From: Oegoconia quadripuncta
Lineage: Eukaryota; Arthropoda; Insecta; Lepidoptera; Autostichidae
DNA length: 64,000 nucleotides
Reading direction: 5' to 3'
Assembly: GCA_949316235.1 (NCBI GenBank)
Contig: OX438748.1
Coordinates: 248,001-312,000 of the forward strand
Shown here: one piece after another, positions 31,281 through 42,080 of the stretch
How the letters are laid out: every line of letters begins with the position of its first letter
Numbering within the stretch: position 1 is the stretch's first letter
The notes under the pieces: model-generated
Seen by the model: the letters and a program-made list of their open reading frames with translations, nothing else
Databases searched by the model: none
What the model was told of the DNA's origin: nothing
Translations under genes and position numbers: made by a program

Positions 31281-32450
31281 TATTCACAGAAAAAAAAGAA
31301 AAGATGTTTGCAGTTGAATTAAATACCATAACTGTTGAGCAAATCTGTAAGTAGGCGAGTTTTGGCCGATTACAAGTTCTGGCGTAACCCACTCCCTCCA
31401 CCTCCCTCTGTTACAATGCGCGATGGTGGCGTGGCGGTGTATATCTACGAGAGGCCACAACTCAAAGCACACAATACAATTTCCTTGAGCGTCACGTTTT
31501 GTTCTCATTGTCCGAGTTTCCGCCTCGGCGACAAACGAATTGTTTTCTTTCGCCACTATATTTATACGCAGTCCAGTTATGGTTTTCACTGCTACATCTT
31601 GTATAAGTATCTACGTGGGTAATTGAGTAGGCATTACTGTGCCCGATTGATCAAAGGATTTCTTGCAATCAGTAAATTATGGTGTTGCTTCTATTACTAA
31701 AGAATGTGAAGTAGTTTAGCTAGTGCAAATTGAGGGGTACAATGTAGTAATGCACATGTATGTACATATATGTACATACTATAATAGAAATCACTACGTC
31801 ATGCATGAGTGTCCGATGATGATATAGGTACGGTGTTCGGATAAACTTGTATAGGTTTTTGTGACAATAACACGAATACAAATGGTATAACGAAGAACAT
31901 TTCACAGATGCACGACTTCATTGCCGAGTTTATTTATGACCAACATTTTTAATAAAAATAAACTTCGCAATGTATTCTGCGAATCATGCTTAGGCGAACG
32001 TTTCTCGGAGAAGTGTAATTCGGTATACCATACTAGGTACATAAAGCTATAAATGACTGCTCATGACTCCTGTAATCTCTTAGACATGATGTCCATACGA
32101 TTGATCTCAAAAGAGGGGTCAAGAATGCGTTGTTACCTGAAGGACTTAGAAGGAATTGCTTCTCATCTTCTTCTTTTTCCTCTAAATCGTGTAATGTAAT
32201 TTAAGAAGCTATCTAATGTATGTATGTGTAGTCTATATCCCAGTGTAATGGACTCGAATACAGCAATACAATAATACAAATACTCTTTATTATGGTCCCA
32301 TTCTTCTGCCTGTGACCTTCTCTGACATTGCAATTTACTGTGTTTAGTAAAGTAAAGCAAAGTAATAGAGCCATTGGTGCAATCTACACCCTGTATACTA
32401 AGGAATGAGATTAACATCATAGATTAGTACGTGTCTTACAAAAACCTTTA
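31281..32450. other. Unassigned sequence
   Basis: No repeat or gene is recognised. A GC-richer patch lies at 31380-31440. Confidence 0.4.
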
Positions 32451-32775
32451 GCCGCCTCCGTGGCTCAATGTAAACAACATTGGGTTTACGATTCGGAGGT
32501 CGCGGGTTCGATCACCAGCGGGGTACATGTTTTAAGTACTCGGTTTGGTTAGTGGAAGGGCATTTTAAATGTCCGCCTGGCTAGCTACCACCATCTTGTC
32601 TAAATCTGCCGCCAAGCAGCAATGTTTATAGCATTGCTGTGTTCCGGTTGTCAGAGATAAGATAGCCAGTCCCCCAAACGTGTTGGCGTTCCGGGGTCAG
32701 TACGCTTCCACCTTCGACCTCATCTTCACCTAACATCAGGTGTGATTGAGGTCAAGTACATGCATAAAAAAAAAA
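32451..32775 (+). mobile_element. SINE-A, full length (A9)
   Basis: Head GCCGCCTCCGTGGCTCAATG with B box GGTTCGATCAC (one change), complete body and an A-run. AAAAACCT just before the element (32440) and AAAAACCT at the end of the A-run suggest a target-site duplication, though the A-run makes this ambiguous. Confidence 0.92.
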
Positions 32776-33974
32776 CCTGCGATTGCCACCTCGCCTGCCC
32801 AGGGTGGCGAGTGATTAGGATCCTCCAGCAGCTGTAGAATTGTAGATAACATTATGTTGGCATAATATGATTATGACTAGGTTACATTATGTAGCACAAC
32901 ACTCTATTTTCTAAGATAATCTTTGAAATACTTAAAATAAGTTGTCATAATGTTATGACAAATAGCTCAGCTTCCTCAGTCCTCCATAATCTGTTAAGTG
33001 AATTCTTAGCGAGCTGAAGAATTTCAATAAGATTGACAAAGTTACGAACTACAAGTGGCCGAGACGTGACGACGCGCTGACGTCCGCCGCCCGGCGCTAC
33101 GTCGGCGCGGCTCGCGAATAACAAATTCATCAAAAGGCCCCAAGTTTGAAAACCGAATGGTAAGTGGGTCCCGAGATGAAAAGAAACAATGTGACGGTGA
33201 CAAAGAGCAGCGGCTAGATACTGTATCAAAGCGCGGATTGCGGACGCGATACAATGTTACCGATATTCGCACAAAGGATATCATTTGTTGTGCCTTTTGT
33301 CTCGCTTCCTTCATCCATCTCGCTAATACTTCACCTTGTCAACTCCCCATTGCTGCTCGAGACTCGCATATAAATGCCAGGTGAGTTTAGTAACCGGCAA
33401 TGGTTGGGGTGGACATAGAGATTACAATCGGAGGAGTCGCAACGGGAACGGCAGCGCCGTGAACAGAAATGCGAAATCATTCCGATCGACTCGAAGCGGC
33501 CCGCTTTAATTAAACGTTGTCTGCGTTGAATCAACGTGTCGGGACAAATGTAACGAAATTGACGCTCCGCGGGGCAGCGGCCCGGGGGGCGGGGGAATTA
33601 AATTATGCAGAATGGTTGAATACAATATCTGCTTCCATCTCGAGTTGTTACAATGTTTGCCGGCATGTGTCGAGTTTACGAGCTCACACGTTTATTATTC
33701 ATCTAACTATAGTCGAATTTATACACGTTTAGTTTCGGAGTCATCGCGATGAGTCCCTCGTGTCTTGGCCGTTTATTTTTACGAAAAACGTTGGGGAGTT
33801 CGCAGACGATCGGCGACCCCGGACCGCGACCGGATCTCTGTCCACTGACTCGCAATGTTAGATTGTTTTGTATGCACCGCAGCGAAGCGAGACTGTGAAT
33901 TATTTGATGGTTAGTGCAATGGGACGAGATAACCGCTGTCTTTTTTATAGCGTTTGATTTAATCACACATGATA
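32776..33974. other. Unique GC-variable sequence, candidate regulatory island
   Basis: GC-rich blocks lie at 33060-33120 and 33540-33600, separated by AT-rich cores. GGTAAGTGG at 33159 looks like a splice donor, but no matching coding frame was convincing. No repeat family is recognised across more than 1 kb. Confidence 0.4.
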
Positions 33975-34091
33975 GTAGTTGAAGATGGAACCTTATTTAC
34001 TTCTATCTTATCTCATACAACTTGAATAAACATGTACGTAGGGGATCAAATCCGCGATCTCCGTTTTGTATTTTACATTGAGCCGCGGAAC
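33975..34091 (-). mobile_element. SINE-A relic, head region (A10)
   Basis: Reversed, GTTCCGCGGCTCAATGTAAA, CGGAGATCGCGGATTTGATC and TACATG are recognisable. The body is largely gone. Confidence 0.6.
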
Positions 34092-34824
34092 GTCCACATA
34101 AGCATTGCAATATATTTATGAAAACTTAATACAAGTAAGATATAATCTGGATTTTTTAACATAAAAAATAGGGAGTTACACAATATAAATACAAGATATA
34201 AAAATAAACGTTCAGCTATTGGTAACTGGTGAGGATCTTAACAAGCTAAAATCTCTGCTCTAGTAATCTCTCCCTGTTCGTGTACATTCTATCCCGTCCA
34301 CTGCCGACACAGCAATATAATATAGTCAGCACTGCCGTGACGACTGCAACAGACAGCGGCACTAGAGACACCTCGCTCTCAGGATTATACTCCTACTCTT
34401 GCTAATTCCACACAGTCGGTCCGAGGGAGCGCTTAGCATAACTGCTTAAGCGGGTTATTCCTGTCGCAGCGAGGGCCGAGGATTGCGCCTCATTATGCAC
34501 CGGGTTAAATAAAAGGTGACGCCGCAAATTGAGCGCTAGACTGTTGTCGCGAGACACGACCGTAAACTGTCTCATTTGGAATTCTGGAGGATGCGCTCAG
34601 GTTACGATGCTCAGTGAAACAGTTATAAAAGTGCGGCGATAATCTTCATTACCGTGGGATCTCAAATATTCATGAGCGTCGGCGACCATTCTAATTAGTT
34701 ATCTGGAACATTTGTATTTTATTCTCGAAAATATGGAAACTATTTTTAATCTTCGTAAGCAATCCCTACACAACGCAACATATACGAGAACATAAAGATA
34801 ACATAAGATACATAAGTAGTAACC
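34092..34824. other. Unique-looking sequence
   Basis: Apart from a LINE-like stretch at 34110-34215 (ACAAGATATAAAAATAAACG), no repeat is recognised. A GC-richer island lies at 34400-34620. Confidence 0.4.
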
Positions 34825-35088
34825 TCATCATCATCAGCCCGTAAACAATTCCCTCGTATAATTAGGAGTATGGGTCTTATTCCACCACACTGGGAGTTCA
34901 TAATGCCTTTGAATTTTTTTTTTCTTAGGCATGCAGGTTTCGTCACAATGTTTTCTTTGACCATTTAAGAGCAGTCGGATAAATGCACATAAGTAATTAA
35001 ATTAAATTAAATTAAATTTAAAAAGTCATTGGTACATGGCCTGCTTAGGAATCGAAGCCGGACCTCTTAGATTGAGAGACCGTATTTA
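34825..35088 (-). mobile_element. SINE-F, decayed (F5)
   Basis: Reversed, it carries CGGTCTCTCAATCTAAGAGG, CGGCTTCGATTCC, an (AATTT)n-expanded middle and the GATGATGATGAGG tail. The head is truncated and part of the GTATAATGAGGG segment is lost. Confidence 0.8.
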
Positions 35089-35989
35089 ATTTATTTTATT
35101 TATTTATTTTTTATTTAATTGTTGAATGAAATGCTGTTATTGGAATCACGAATGTAGTAAACTGCAGTTGTGTGGAATCCATATTGAGTAGAATCACAAA
35201 TAGGAAGAATCCCGATTGCGTTGAGTCTTTGAGGGCCATACAACGCTTTTCTGTCAGTGTCAATCCGTTCACATTCCTCCAGGATGACACAGTTTGGGCA
35301 GATTTAGTATTGAATCAAACTCAAAGATCCATCAAACAACACGATTGATTTATAACGTGTGTGCGAGCGAGAAGCAAACAAACAGGTGCAGCGTGCACCT
35401 CGCTGCCACCGACCAATCATTAAATAGATTGCCAACCAATCACCGGAATGGTTTCCACTCGAAATACATACGAGGACGTTTTAGGGATGTCTGAAACGTT
35501 TTGATAAAAATTTTGTAGTGCGATGCCTTTGCGATATCACTGACCACTTACTATTTACTCTGAATGATAGCTGGACATTTTGCAATTAGGCCATTGTACT
35601 ATTTGGACTTATTGCGATTTGAACATTCCGCGAACTGGGCTCTCTACGTCAAAAGTGGGAAATTCTTTGCGTGTGCGTTGTAAGTAATTATTTTGGAATG
35701 TATGACAATCCAATAAGCAGCTCTACATTATTAATCGCTCAAACTTTACCTAATTTTAAAGGATTGTTAAAGATAGTTTGAATGCAGCGCAAGATTTTAG
35801 TATCTTTTGAATTATGAATGGAGATCTTTTTAGCACGGAAACTAAAAACTACTAGACCATAATACTTGAAACACTTGTTTACCCAAATCCATCACACGTG
35901 TATCAATTTTATTATATCTATTATTTTTAATTTAAAATTTAAAACGAAAATTACTCCTTCAGAAACTAGTTTTGTTTTACTTCAAGACC
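35089..35989. other. Unassigned sequence
   Basis: No family or gene is recognised. Confidence 0.4.
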
Positions 35990-36183
35990 ACATTTTAAAT
36001 GTCCGCCTGGCTAGCTACCACCATCTTATCTAAATCTGCCGCCAAACAGCAATGTTAATAGTATTGTTGTGTTCCGGTTGTCAAAGATAAGATAGCCAGT
36101 CCCCCAAATAAGATGGGGTTTCCGGGTCAGTACGCTACCACCTCCGGCCTCATCTTCACTTAACATCAGGTGTGATTGAGGTT
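35990..36183 (+). mobile_element. SINE-A, 5'-truncated (A11)
   Basis: Begins CATTTTAAATGTCCGCCTGG and ends at GTGTGATTGAGG, directly followed by repeat J without an A-run. Confidence 0.85.
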
Positions 36184-36470
36184 TTAACACCCGACGCAAA
36201 AAGAGGGGTGTTATAAGGTTGACCGTTATGTATGTGTGTGTGTGTGTGTGTGTCTGTGGCACCGTAGCTCTGAAATTGGTGAACCGATTTTGATGCGGAT
36301 TTTTTTATTTATTTATGACTATACTTTTCTAGCAGTGTTCCTTGGACACGTTTTCAATCGCTTCAGCCGTTTTTTTTAATTCGCTTGTTTTGTCGGAGTT
36401 TTCAAAATTTTCAATGTATACCTAGTTATAAACTTTTCAAGTGCATTGCTTAAAATAGAATAATCCGCGC
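36184..36470 (+). mobile_element. Dispersed repeat J, copy 2
   Basis: Starts ACACCCGACGCAAAAAGAGG, then GTGTTATAAGGTTGACCG, a (TG)n run at 36233-36254, CTGTGGCACCGTAGCTC and GAACCGATTTTGATGCGG. This is the clearest copy of J in the window. The ordered boxes recur at 47150, and reversed at 57410-57745. Confidence 0.6.
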
Positions 36471-37180
36471 ATAAGTTACTTTTAGATTTCTTCTAAATCT
36501 ATGTATAAACTACCAAATACCGAACGAAACCCAGGTGATTTAAATGCAGAGACACTGAACCTAATTCCGTTTTATTGGGACTTGAAATTTCTTACTTTAT
36601 TTGGTTACCTTTTTTCAATACTGCGTAGAAAGAGTAATGATAACCAACATAAAGCGCTTTATTATCCGTCTTTACAGTTCCCAGCACACAGATAAAGAAG
36701 GTACTAAATTTATTTCCTTTATTTTAACTGCTTGCGGAATTCGAGTGAAATCAAATAACAAATGTATCAGCCGATTGGAGTGGCTCGCGTGGAAACAAGA
36801 CAATGTCCTCATATTAGTACAACAAGAAATGAAACAGCATTGTGTGGGCGAGTGTCCCGAGGCCGAGCTTCCTGTTGACAAAACTAACCAATCACGAGAT
36901 ACTTTTCGATAACAATTCTAGAAACATCGTTCCGTATCAGTTTCATGGATAAGCTATAAACAACACATTGTTAGTAAATTGATCTTTGTGGTGGTGGTAC
37001 TTAGTATAAATTGAAATTATAGAAAACCTTACAATTGATAGACCAAATGATTATATCGCTCCCGCAGCATGACATCTTTTGTCGCGCGCGACGTAGGAGT
37101 TAAGAGTGGGATAATTATTTCGTCCAAAGCAAATGAGCAGGGCAAATATTATCTCGCGCGACGTAAACGTTTATCGCGTA
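36471..37180. other. Unassigned sequence
   Basis: No repeat or gene motif is recognised. The overlapping open frames at 36501-36912 look like chance. Confidence 0.35.
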
Positions 37181-37805
37181 TCCTTCCGTCTGGCAAAATA
37201 TTTGTCGTCAAATTTTACTTCCCAAAAAACTTATCGCACTAGTTTCATTTTCCAAAATTTTAATCACTTTGTCAAATATTTTTATTAAGTCAAATATACA
37301 CTAAGCAAATGCTTTATTTTGTAAAAAAATTATATTCCAAAAATAACTTTACGTAGGCTAGATTAGAACTTCTAGAAAAGTGGGTTATGTTAAAAAAAAA
37401 AAAATAAGGTTAGAACTGTGACCCCAACAGAGCCGAGCGAGCGAAGCGAGCGTGCCGCGGCAGCGGTCGACGAAGCGCCCCGGACTTGATTTGTATAATA
37501 ACAATACAATTATTGTAGAACTTCTTACCTGTAAATTATTAGTGAATTTAGACTCTTAAGTAAATCATATGATATGCATTATTTTGGGAAGAGCATTTTA
37601 TGCCAAACCATATTTGACTACATAATACTTGGTAAAATGAAACATTGCCATGTAACTATCTGTTAAACAATAAATTTCCGAAAATAGTATTGCTATCTGT
37701 AAAATTGCGAAAAGTTGTTTTGTCAAATTTTTTTTGCCAAATGAAAATTTGGGAAACATACTTTGGCAGGTGACACTTTGGGAAACGTTTTTGCCCAAAA
37801 ATTAG
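37181..37805 (+). repeat. Irregular decayed repeat region built on TTTGCCAAAT/TTGTCAAA motifs
   Basis: Words such as TGGCAAAATATTTG, GTCAAATATT, TTTGCCAAATGAAAATTTGG and GGGAAAC recur at irregular 20-35 bp spacing at 37185-37350 and 37565-37805. The middle contains GCGAGCGAAGCGAGCG, a compact GC-rich word at 37437-37453. Confidence 0.4.
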
Positions 37806-37976
37806 TAATCCGTTTATCGTACCTGTCATGCTTCTAGTGCGGGTACATCTAGACAAAAGATAGTGTTTAAAGCTACATATCATCGAGACGGCATAAGTGA
37901 TAGCCACCCATCCAACATGACTAAGAACCTATCCCTGTAATACTTTTATATTGTCTATGTGTACTCATTTCCGCTC

Positions 37977-38298
37977 TGCCTCCGTGGCTCAATGTAAACA
38001 ACATTGGGTTTACGATTCGGAGGTCGCGGGTTCGATCCCCAGCGGGGTACATGTTTAAATACTCGGTTTGGTTGGTGGTAGGGCACTTCAAATGTCCGCC
38101 TGGCTAGCTACCACCATCTTATCTAAATCTGCCGCCAAGCAGCAATGTTAATAGCGTTGTTGTGTTCCGGTTGTCAGAGACAAGGATAGCCAGTCCCCCA
38201 AATTGTTGGGGTTTCCGGGTCAGTAAGCTTCCACCTTCGACCTCATCTTCACTTAACATCAGGTGTGATTGAGGTCAATCCGTTGTGCATAAAAAAAA
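37977..38298 (+). mobile_element. SINE-A, full length, close to consensus (A12)
   Basis: Head GCCTCCGTGGCTCAATG with perfect B box GGTTCGATCCC, all body boxes and TTGTGCATAAAAAAAA tail. This is a good reference copy. Confidence 0.93.
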
Positions 38299-38614
38299 TT
38301 TCATTTATAATATACTTGGAAACTAAAAATTTGTTTTTTTTAGTAGTAATCATAATCAGTTATTTATTCTTCTCCACATTATAGTATTATTGTACAGTAG
38401 AGTTAAATATAGCTAGGGACTTATATAATTCTATGTGGGGACTGGTGCCTGAACTAGGGAAACCTGTGTCTCAGGTAACCATGTCTCCACCCCACGGTTT
38501 ACTACAAATACAGATATTAAAAATGTTAGCATTGATAAAAAAGAAAAAAGAGACATTGGAAAGAATTATTGTGTATTGTATGAGCGCATTTGTGTATTGC
38601 GTATTTGTGCATTA
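38299..38614. other. Unassigned sequence
   Basis: Nothing is recognised apart from AT-rich stretches. Confidence 0.35.
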
Positions 38615-38727
38615 TATTATTATTATTATCCATGACTCGAGAATAAATGTTCATATTCATCACACAAACATTTACCCCTCGCGGGATTCGAACTCGCAAC
38701 CGTTGCTTTCCCTGACAGAGTCGTCAA
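38615..38727 (-). mobile_element. SINE-D, truncated both ends (D5)
   Basis: Reversed, the B-box part GGTTGCGAGTTCGAATCCC and GAATATGAACATTTATTC remain. Both the head start and the tail are missing. Confidence 0.75.
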
Positions 38728-39220
38728 ACTTTTTTTTCAACTTTTGAGGGTGATATTACCATGACTAACATGAAGTATCGGGGTGGGATAGATCCCCACC
38801 AATCACTCGCATCAACCCGGACAGGTAACAAACGACTCTTTTAAACCCTGAAAAATCCCCGCCATAAGTGAGATTAAACCGTGCGTCGCTTTAAGAGGCG
38901 GAGGCGATAGCGGGCAGGTGTGCGTGAGGCGCGGGGGGCGGGGGGAGGTGAAATATCGTAGTCGTTGCTTAGGTCCGATGGTTCTATTAAAAAAATCCTA
39001 CATGCACGGAGACCTTTGGAAGGATGTAACAGTAAGAAGTGTGGTAAACAAGGAGTTTGTTTAATTTGGCGTACAATAAAAGCCGAGATCGTAAAGCAAT
39101 TGTTTGTTGTAGTGAATAAAATAATAAATAAATAAAAATCGTTAAATTCAGGATTAGATTTATTATTTTGGTTAGTAACTTAAAAATAAATAGTGGTAAG
39201 TTCGTAACTTAATTCTATAA
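38728..39220. other. Unassigned sequence
   Basis: A purine/GC-rich tract GCGGGGGGCGGGGGGAGG lies at about 38931. Nothing else is recognised. Confidence 0.35.
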
Positions 39221-39372
39221 AAACTGTGAACAGAAGGGACCATACGACTGCTGCGGCACAATCCGGCGGCGTATCCAGTGCCGCAGCAGCACGGAATCCC
39301 ACCTGTCCGCCAGTGTGCTCAGGATGGTGTTGGAGCTGCCGCACACGCGCTGCAAAATCGACGCGCCACGAA
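39221..39372 (-). other. GC-rich, protein-like open segment beside microsatellite
   Basis: On the minus strand one frame reads RGASILQRVCGSSNTI, then LSTLADRWDSVLLRHWIRRR and IVPQQS before a stop. The composition is protein-like, but both other strand frames are also largely open because of the GC content. It may be a fragment of a transposon or gene captured beside the repeat. No family is recognised. Confidence 0.25.
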
Positions 39373-39381
39373 ATAGAAATA

Positions 39382-39610
39382 TAAATAGAGATAGAGATAG
39401 AGATAGAGATAGAGATAGAGATAGAGATAGAGATAGAGATAGAGATAGAGATAGAGATAGAGATAGAGATAGAGATAGAGATAGAGATAGAGATAGAGAT
39501 AGAGATAGAGATAGAGATAGAGATAGAGATAGAGATAGAGATAGAGATAGAGATAGAGATAGAGATAGAGATAGAGATAGAGATAGCGATAGCGATAGAG
39601 ATAGAGATAG
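39382..39610 (+). repeat. (AGAGAT)n hexanucleotide array, about 38 units
   Basis: Near-perfect array, with two AGCGAT variants near 39584-39596. Because the unit is a multiple of three, both strands stay open (Arg-Asp and Leu-Tyr repeats). Those frames are not genes. Confidence 0.95.
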
Positions 39611-40069
39611 AAATTTATTTCGCTCGAAATTATATTATTAGTACCCATTATAATATGTCATATAACTAATCTATTATTATGCATACTTCTTATTTTTCTG
39701 GTCAATCATATTAAACATGTCATATTACTGAATAGAAGTACCTTTATAATATTCATCCATTGAGTAAAAGCAATTCTGAATTAACCATTGTTTTAATTTA
39801 CTTTTAAAAAGGTCCAAAGGTAACATTTTTATTTGGGTATCTAGTACGATACGTACGTTAAGGTACGTCTCCTGATGATGGCGTGGAACGTGTAGTGGTC
39901 AGAGACTGACGTCTCGGGATCGAATATCGTTAGGGGCATATGATTATACAGAGTGAATTTGAATTCGTGAAATAACTATTTACTGGTGACTAAACTCTTG
40001 ATTACGAACAACTTTCGACAAGGAACCATAGTGGAATTCGCTCAAAAAATTTTCGATTATCCATACAAT
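39611..40069. other. Unassigned AT-rich sequence
   Basis: No repeat family or gene is recognised. Confidence 0.35.
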
Positions 40070-40118
40070 TTCGGTTGGTGGTAGGGCATATTAAATGTCT
40101 GGCTAGCTACCACCATCT
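40070..40118 (+). mobile_element. SINE-A fragment (A13)
   Basis: TTCGGTTGGTGGTAGGGCAT to CTAGCTACCACCATC, a 49-bp middle piece lying against an inverted SINE-A. Confidence 0.7.
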
Positions 40119-40277
40119 TTTTTTTTATGCGCGACGGGTTCGTACTTGACCTCAATCACACCTGATGTTAAGTGAAATGAGGTCGAAGGTGGAAGCGTAC
40201 TGACCCGGAAACCCGAATCGAATCCACGACCTCTGAATCGTAAACCCAATGTTGTTTACATGGAGCCACAGAAGCGT
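40119..40277 (-). mobile_element. SINE-A, internally deleted (A14)
   Basis: Reversed, the tail with its A-run, CACTTAACATCAGGTGTG and CCGGGTCAGTACGCTTCC are joined by a deletion to the head TCAGAGGTCGTGGATTCGAT. The middle, including the piece found in A13, is absent. Confidence 0.85.
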
Positions 40278-40976
40278 TCAAACGGTGTTATAACACGTTG
40301 TATTACGTCTGTCTCCAACCCATCTCTTCACGTGGGTATCGTATCATGAGTACATGCTTCCCTTAAAGTATTCGCGAAATCACCCTAATTACGCCCCTAC
40401 TTGTATAGGTCCGGAAACGTAGATTCAAACGATAACGCGATTCTATATATTACTGCCGCCACCTAGTGGCTAAATATGACAACAATTTTCTTCACACACA
40501 ACAATAATAAAACTTCAATCTCCACTAAAATGGTGCGACGATACGTTTCACATTCGTGGTGGGTTGTCGCGACACTATCTCGGCCGAGGAACGATCCAAT
40601 CAATCAGTGTGACGGCCGCTGATGCTCCCTCCCTTATCTTACCCCCTCCCCCACCACACGGTGCGCCGGATGTGTGGAGTCAAATTATTACAACTTCGAT
40701 TCCTGTATATCATTTTGGAACATATTTCGTCATTTGATCACAGTATGTAGGCACGTATATTGTACTAAGATACAATTGAGCGAGTTACTCGTATTTGACA
40801 TTACATTATACTGAAACTACGAAGTGGATCATCAGCCAGTATAGTCATTTCATTGTAGTATGGCATTGTAATTATCTGATTATTTCACCGACAGATCCTC
40901 GTATTTATCTATGACATAAAATAACCAATTCAATGATTTTAATAATATGATAAAAGTACACATTTATCTTTATTTA
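40278..40976. other. Unassigned sequence
   Basis: A GC-richer patch at 40555-40680 is unique-looking. No gene is recognised. Confidence 0.35.
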
Positions 40977-41119
40977 CTAGCTTAACTCCCGCGGCGTTGC
41001 CTGCGTGGAATAACGTTATCGCGTTAATTTGTTTATCCCGCGCGCACTGCTCTCTTTATCGGAATAAAAAATATTCGATGTCTTAATCCAGGGTATATTA
41101 AAATATATACCAAATTTCA
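40977..41119 (-). mobile_element. Helitron-like Hel-I, 3' part (copy 4)
   Basis: Begins ACTAGCTTAACTCCCGCGGC, the reverse of the CTAGT terminus, then TGCGTGGAATAACGTTATCG and CTTTATCGGAATAAAAAATA. It is cut off at CAAATTTCACCCA, where a LINE relic starts. Confidence 0.75.
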
Positions 41120-41120
41120 C

Positions 41121-41395
41121 CCAAAGTTATCATCTGCAAACAATACTATTTCATGTTTCCTTTACAAGGTTAGGCAAGTCATTTCTATAGACCAAAAATA
41201 AAAATGGCCCGAGTATGGAACCCTGTGGGACGCCCATGCAGATTGTGGACCCTGGCGATGTGTTGCCACTGATATTAACCCTCGGAACTCTGCCACTCAT
41301 ATAAGAATTCAAAAGGTCAATAGCACGGCCTGTGACACCATAATGCCGTAATTTCCTGATTAAGGTATCATGATGAACGCAATCAAATGCCAAGT
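41121..41395 (-). pseudogene. LINE reverse transcriptase relic with palm motifs
   Basis: The minus strand encodes MAFDCVHHDTLIRKLRHYGV (RT motif A region with the first catalytic Asp), then MGVPQGSILGPFLFLVY (motif B). The FADD box (motif C) follows at about 41125-41150 but in another frame, after an apparent 2-base gap. The frame therefore stops after LVKET. This is the core of a non-LTR retrotransposon RT. The Tyr of YADD is Phe here, which is common in LINEs. Domains on either side are missing. Confidence 0.85.
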
Positions 41396-41730
41396 TAGAT
41401 TTCTTGCTACATCACATAATTCATGTTTTAATTACATACATATATGTTTCACTATTGTTGTCAAGAAAAATGTTTTAATTTTATTTAACAAGGAAGAGGC
41501 TGGAGAGGAATATCAGGGATTCGGCCGCAGCCCACCTGAGGCATGAATCGGTCCTTGGGATTTTACAATTAATGAATTTTCTATGTTTAACGAATTAATA
41601 ACTAAGACTAGTTGAACAAATAAAATCACATTATTTCATTCATATTACGAACTTATGAGAACCTTACAATAACTCTGGGTACCTAGCGTACGATTTCTGC
41701 CAATCTCGTGTCACTAAGGGCATTAGGACG
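41396..41730. other. Unassigned sequence
   Basis: GAAGAGGCTGGAGAGGAATA at about 41491 could be part of a LINE coding relic, but no motif confirms it. Confidence 0.3.
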
Positions 41731-41937
41731 CACACTCTTTTTATAACAGGTTAGTGATTGACTTCAATCACACTTTGATATTTAATGATGATGAGGCCGA
41801 AGATGGAAGCGCGTTTATCCAGATCCATCTTGTTTGGAAGACTGACTATCTTATATAAAACAGCCGAAACACAACTATGTTACAACATTGATGTTTAACG
41901 GCAGACTTGGGTAAGACGGATATTTCAAAATGCCATA
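41731..41937 (-). mobile_element. SINE-A, highly decayed (A15)
   Basis: Reversed, the boxes ATAACATTGT, GTTTCGGCTG, AAGATAGTCAGTC and CATCATCATTAAATATCAAA are in the right order. Divergence is much greater than in the other copies, so it is old. Confidence 0.6.
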
Positions 41938-41949
41938 CTGAATACTATA

Positions 41950-42080
41950 TATATATACATACATGACATCACGACCTTTATCCCAAATGGGGTGGTCCCA
42001 AATATTAGTGTTTGGGTTTGGGTTTACTAAACACTAAGAGTTTAATGATTAAAACAATATCCACGGTTCACTTTACGAAA
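41950..42080 (+). mobile_element. Dispersed repeat G, copy 2
   Basis: ATCACGACCTTTATCCCAAA, TGGGGTGGTCCCAAATA, GTGTTTGGG and AACAATATCCACGGTTCAC match copies 1 and 3. Confidence 0.65.

Noticed and set aside
33132..33170. Splice-donor-like GGTAAGTGG as an exon end
   Set aside because: The upstream frame is short, ends in a stop and shows no recognised motif; a lone donor word is common by chance.
37977..38060. Possible tRNA gene (A and B boxes present)
   Set aside because: It is the head of SINE-A, lacks a full cloverleaf with acceptor stem, and is continuous with a repeated 300-bp body. The same applies to the heads of SINE-C, SINE-D and SINE-F.
39315..39648. Long open frames of Arg-Asp and Leu-Tyr repeats on both strands
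   Set aside because: They are translations of an AGAGAT microsatellite whose unit length is a multiple of three; no flanking protein features.
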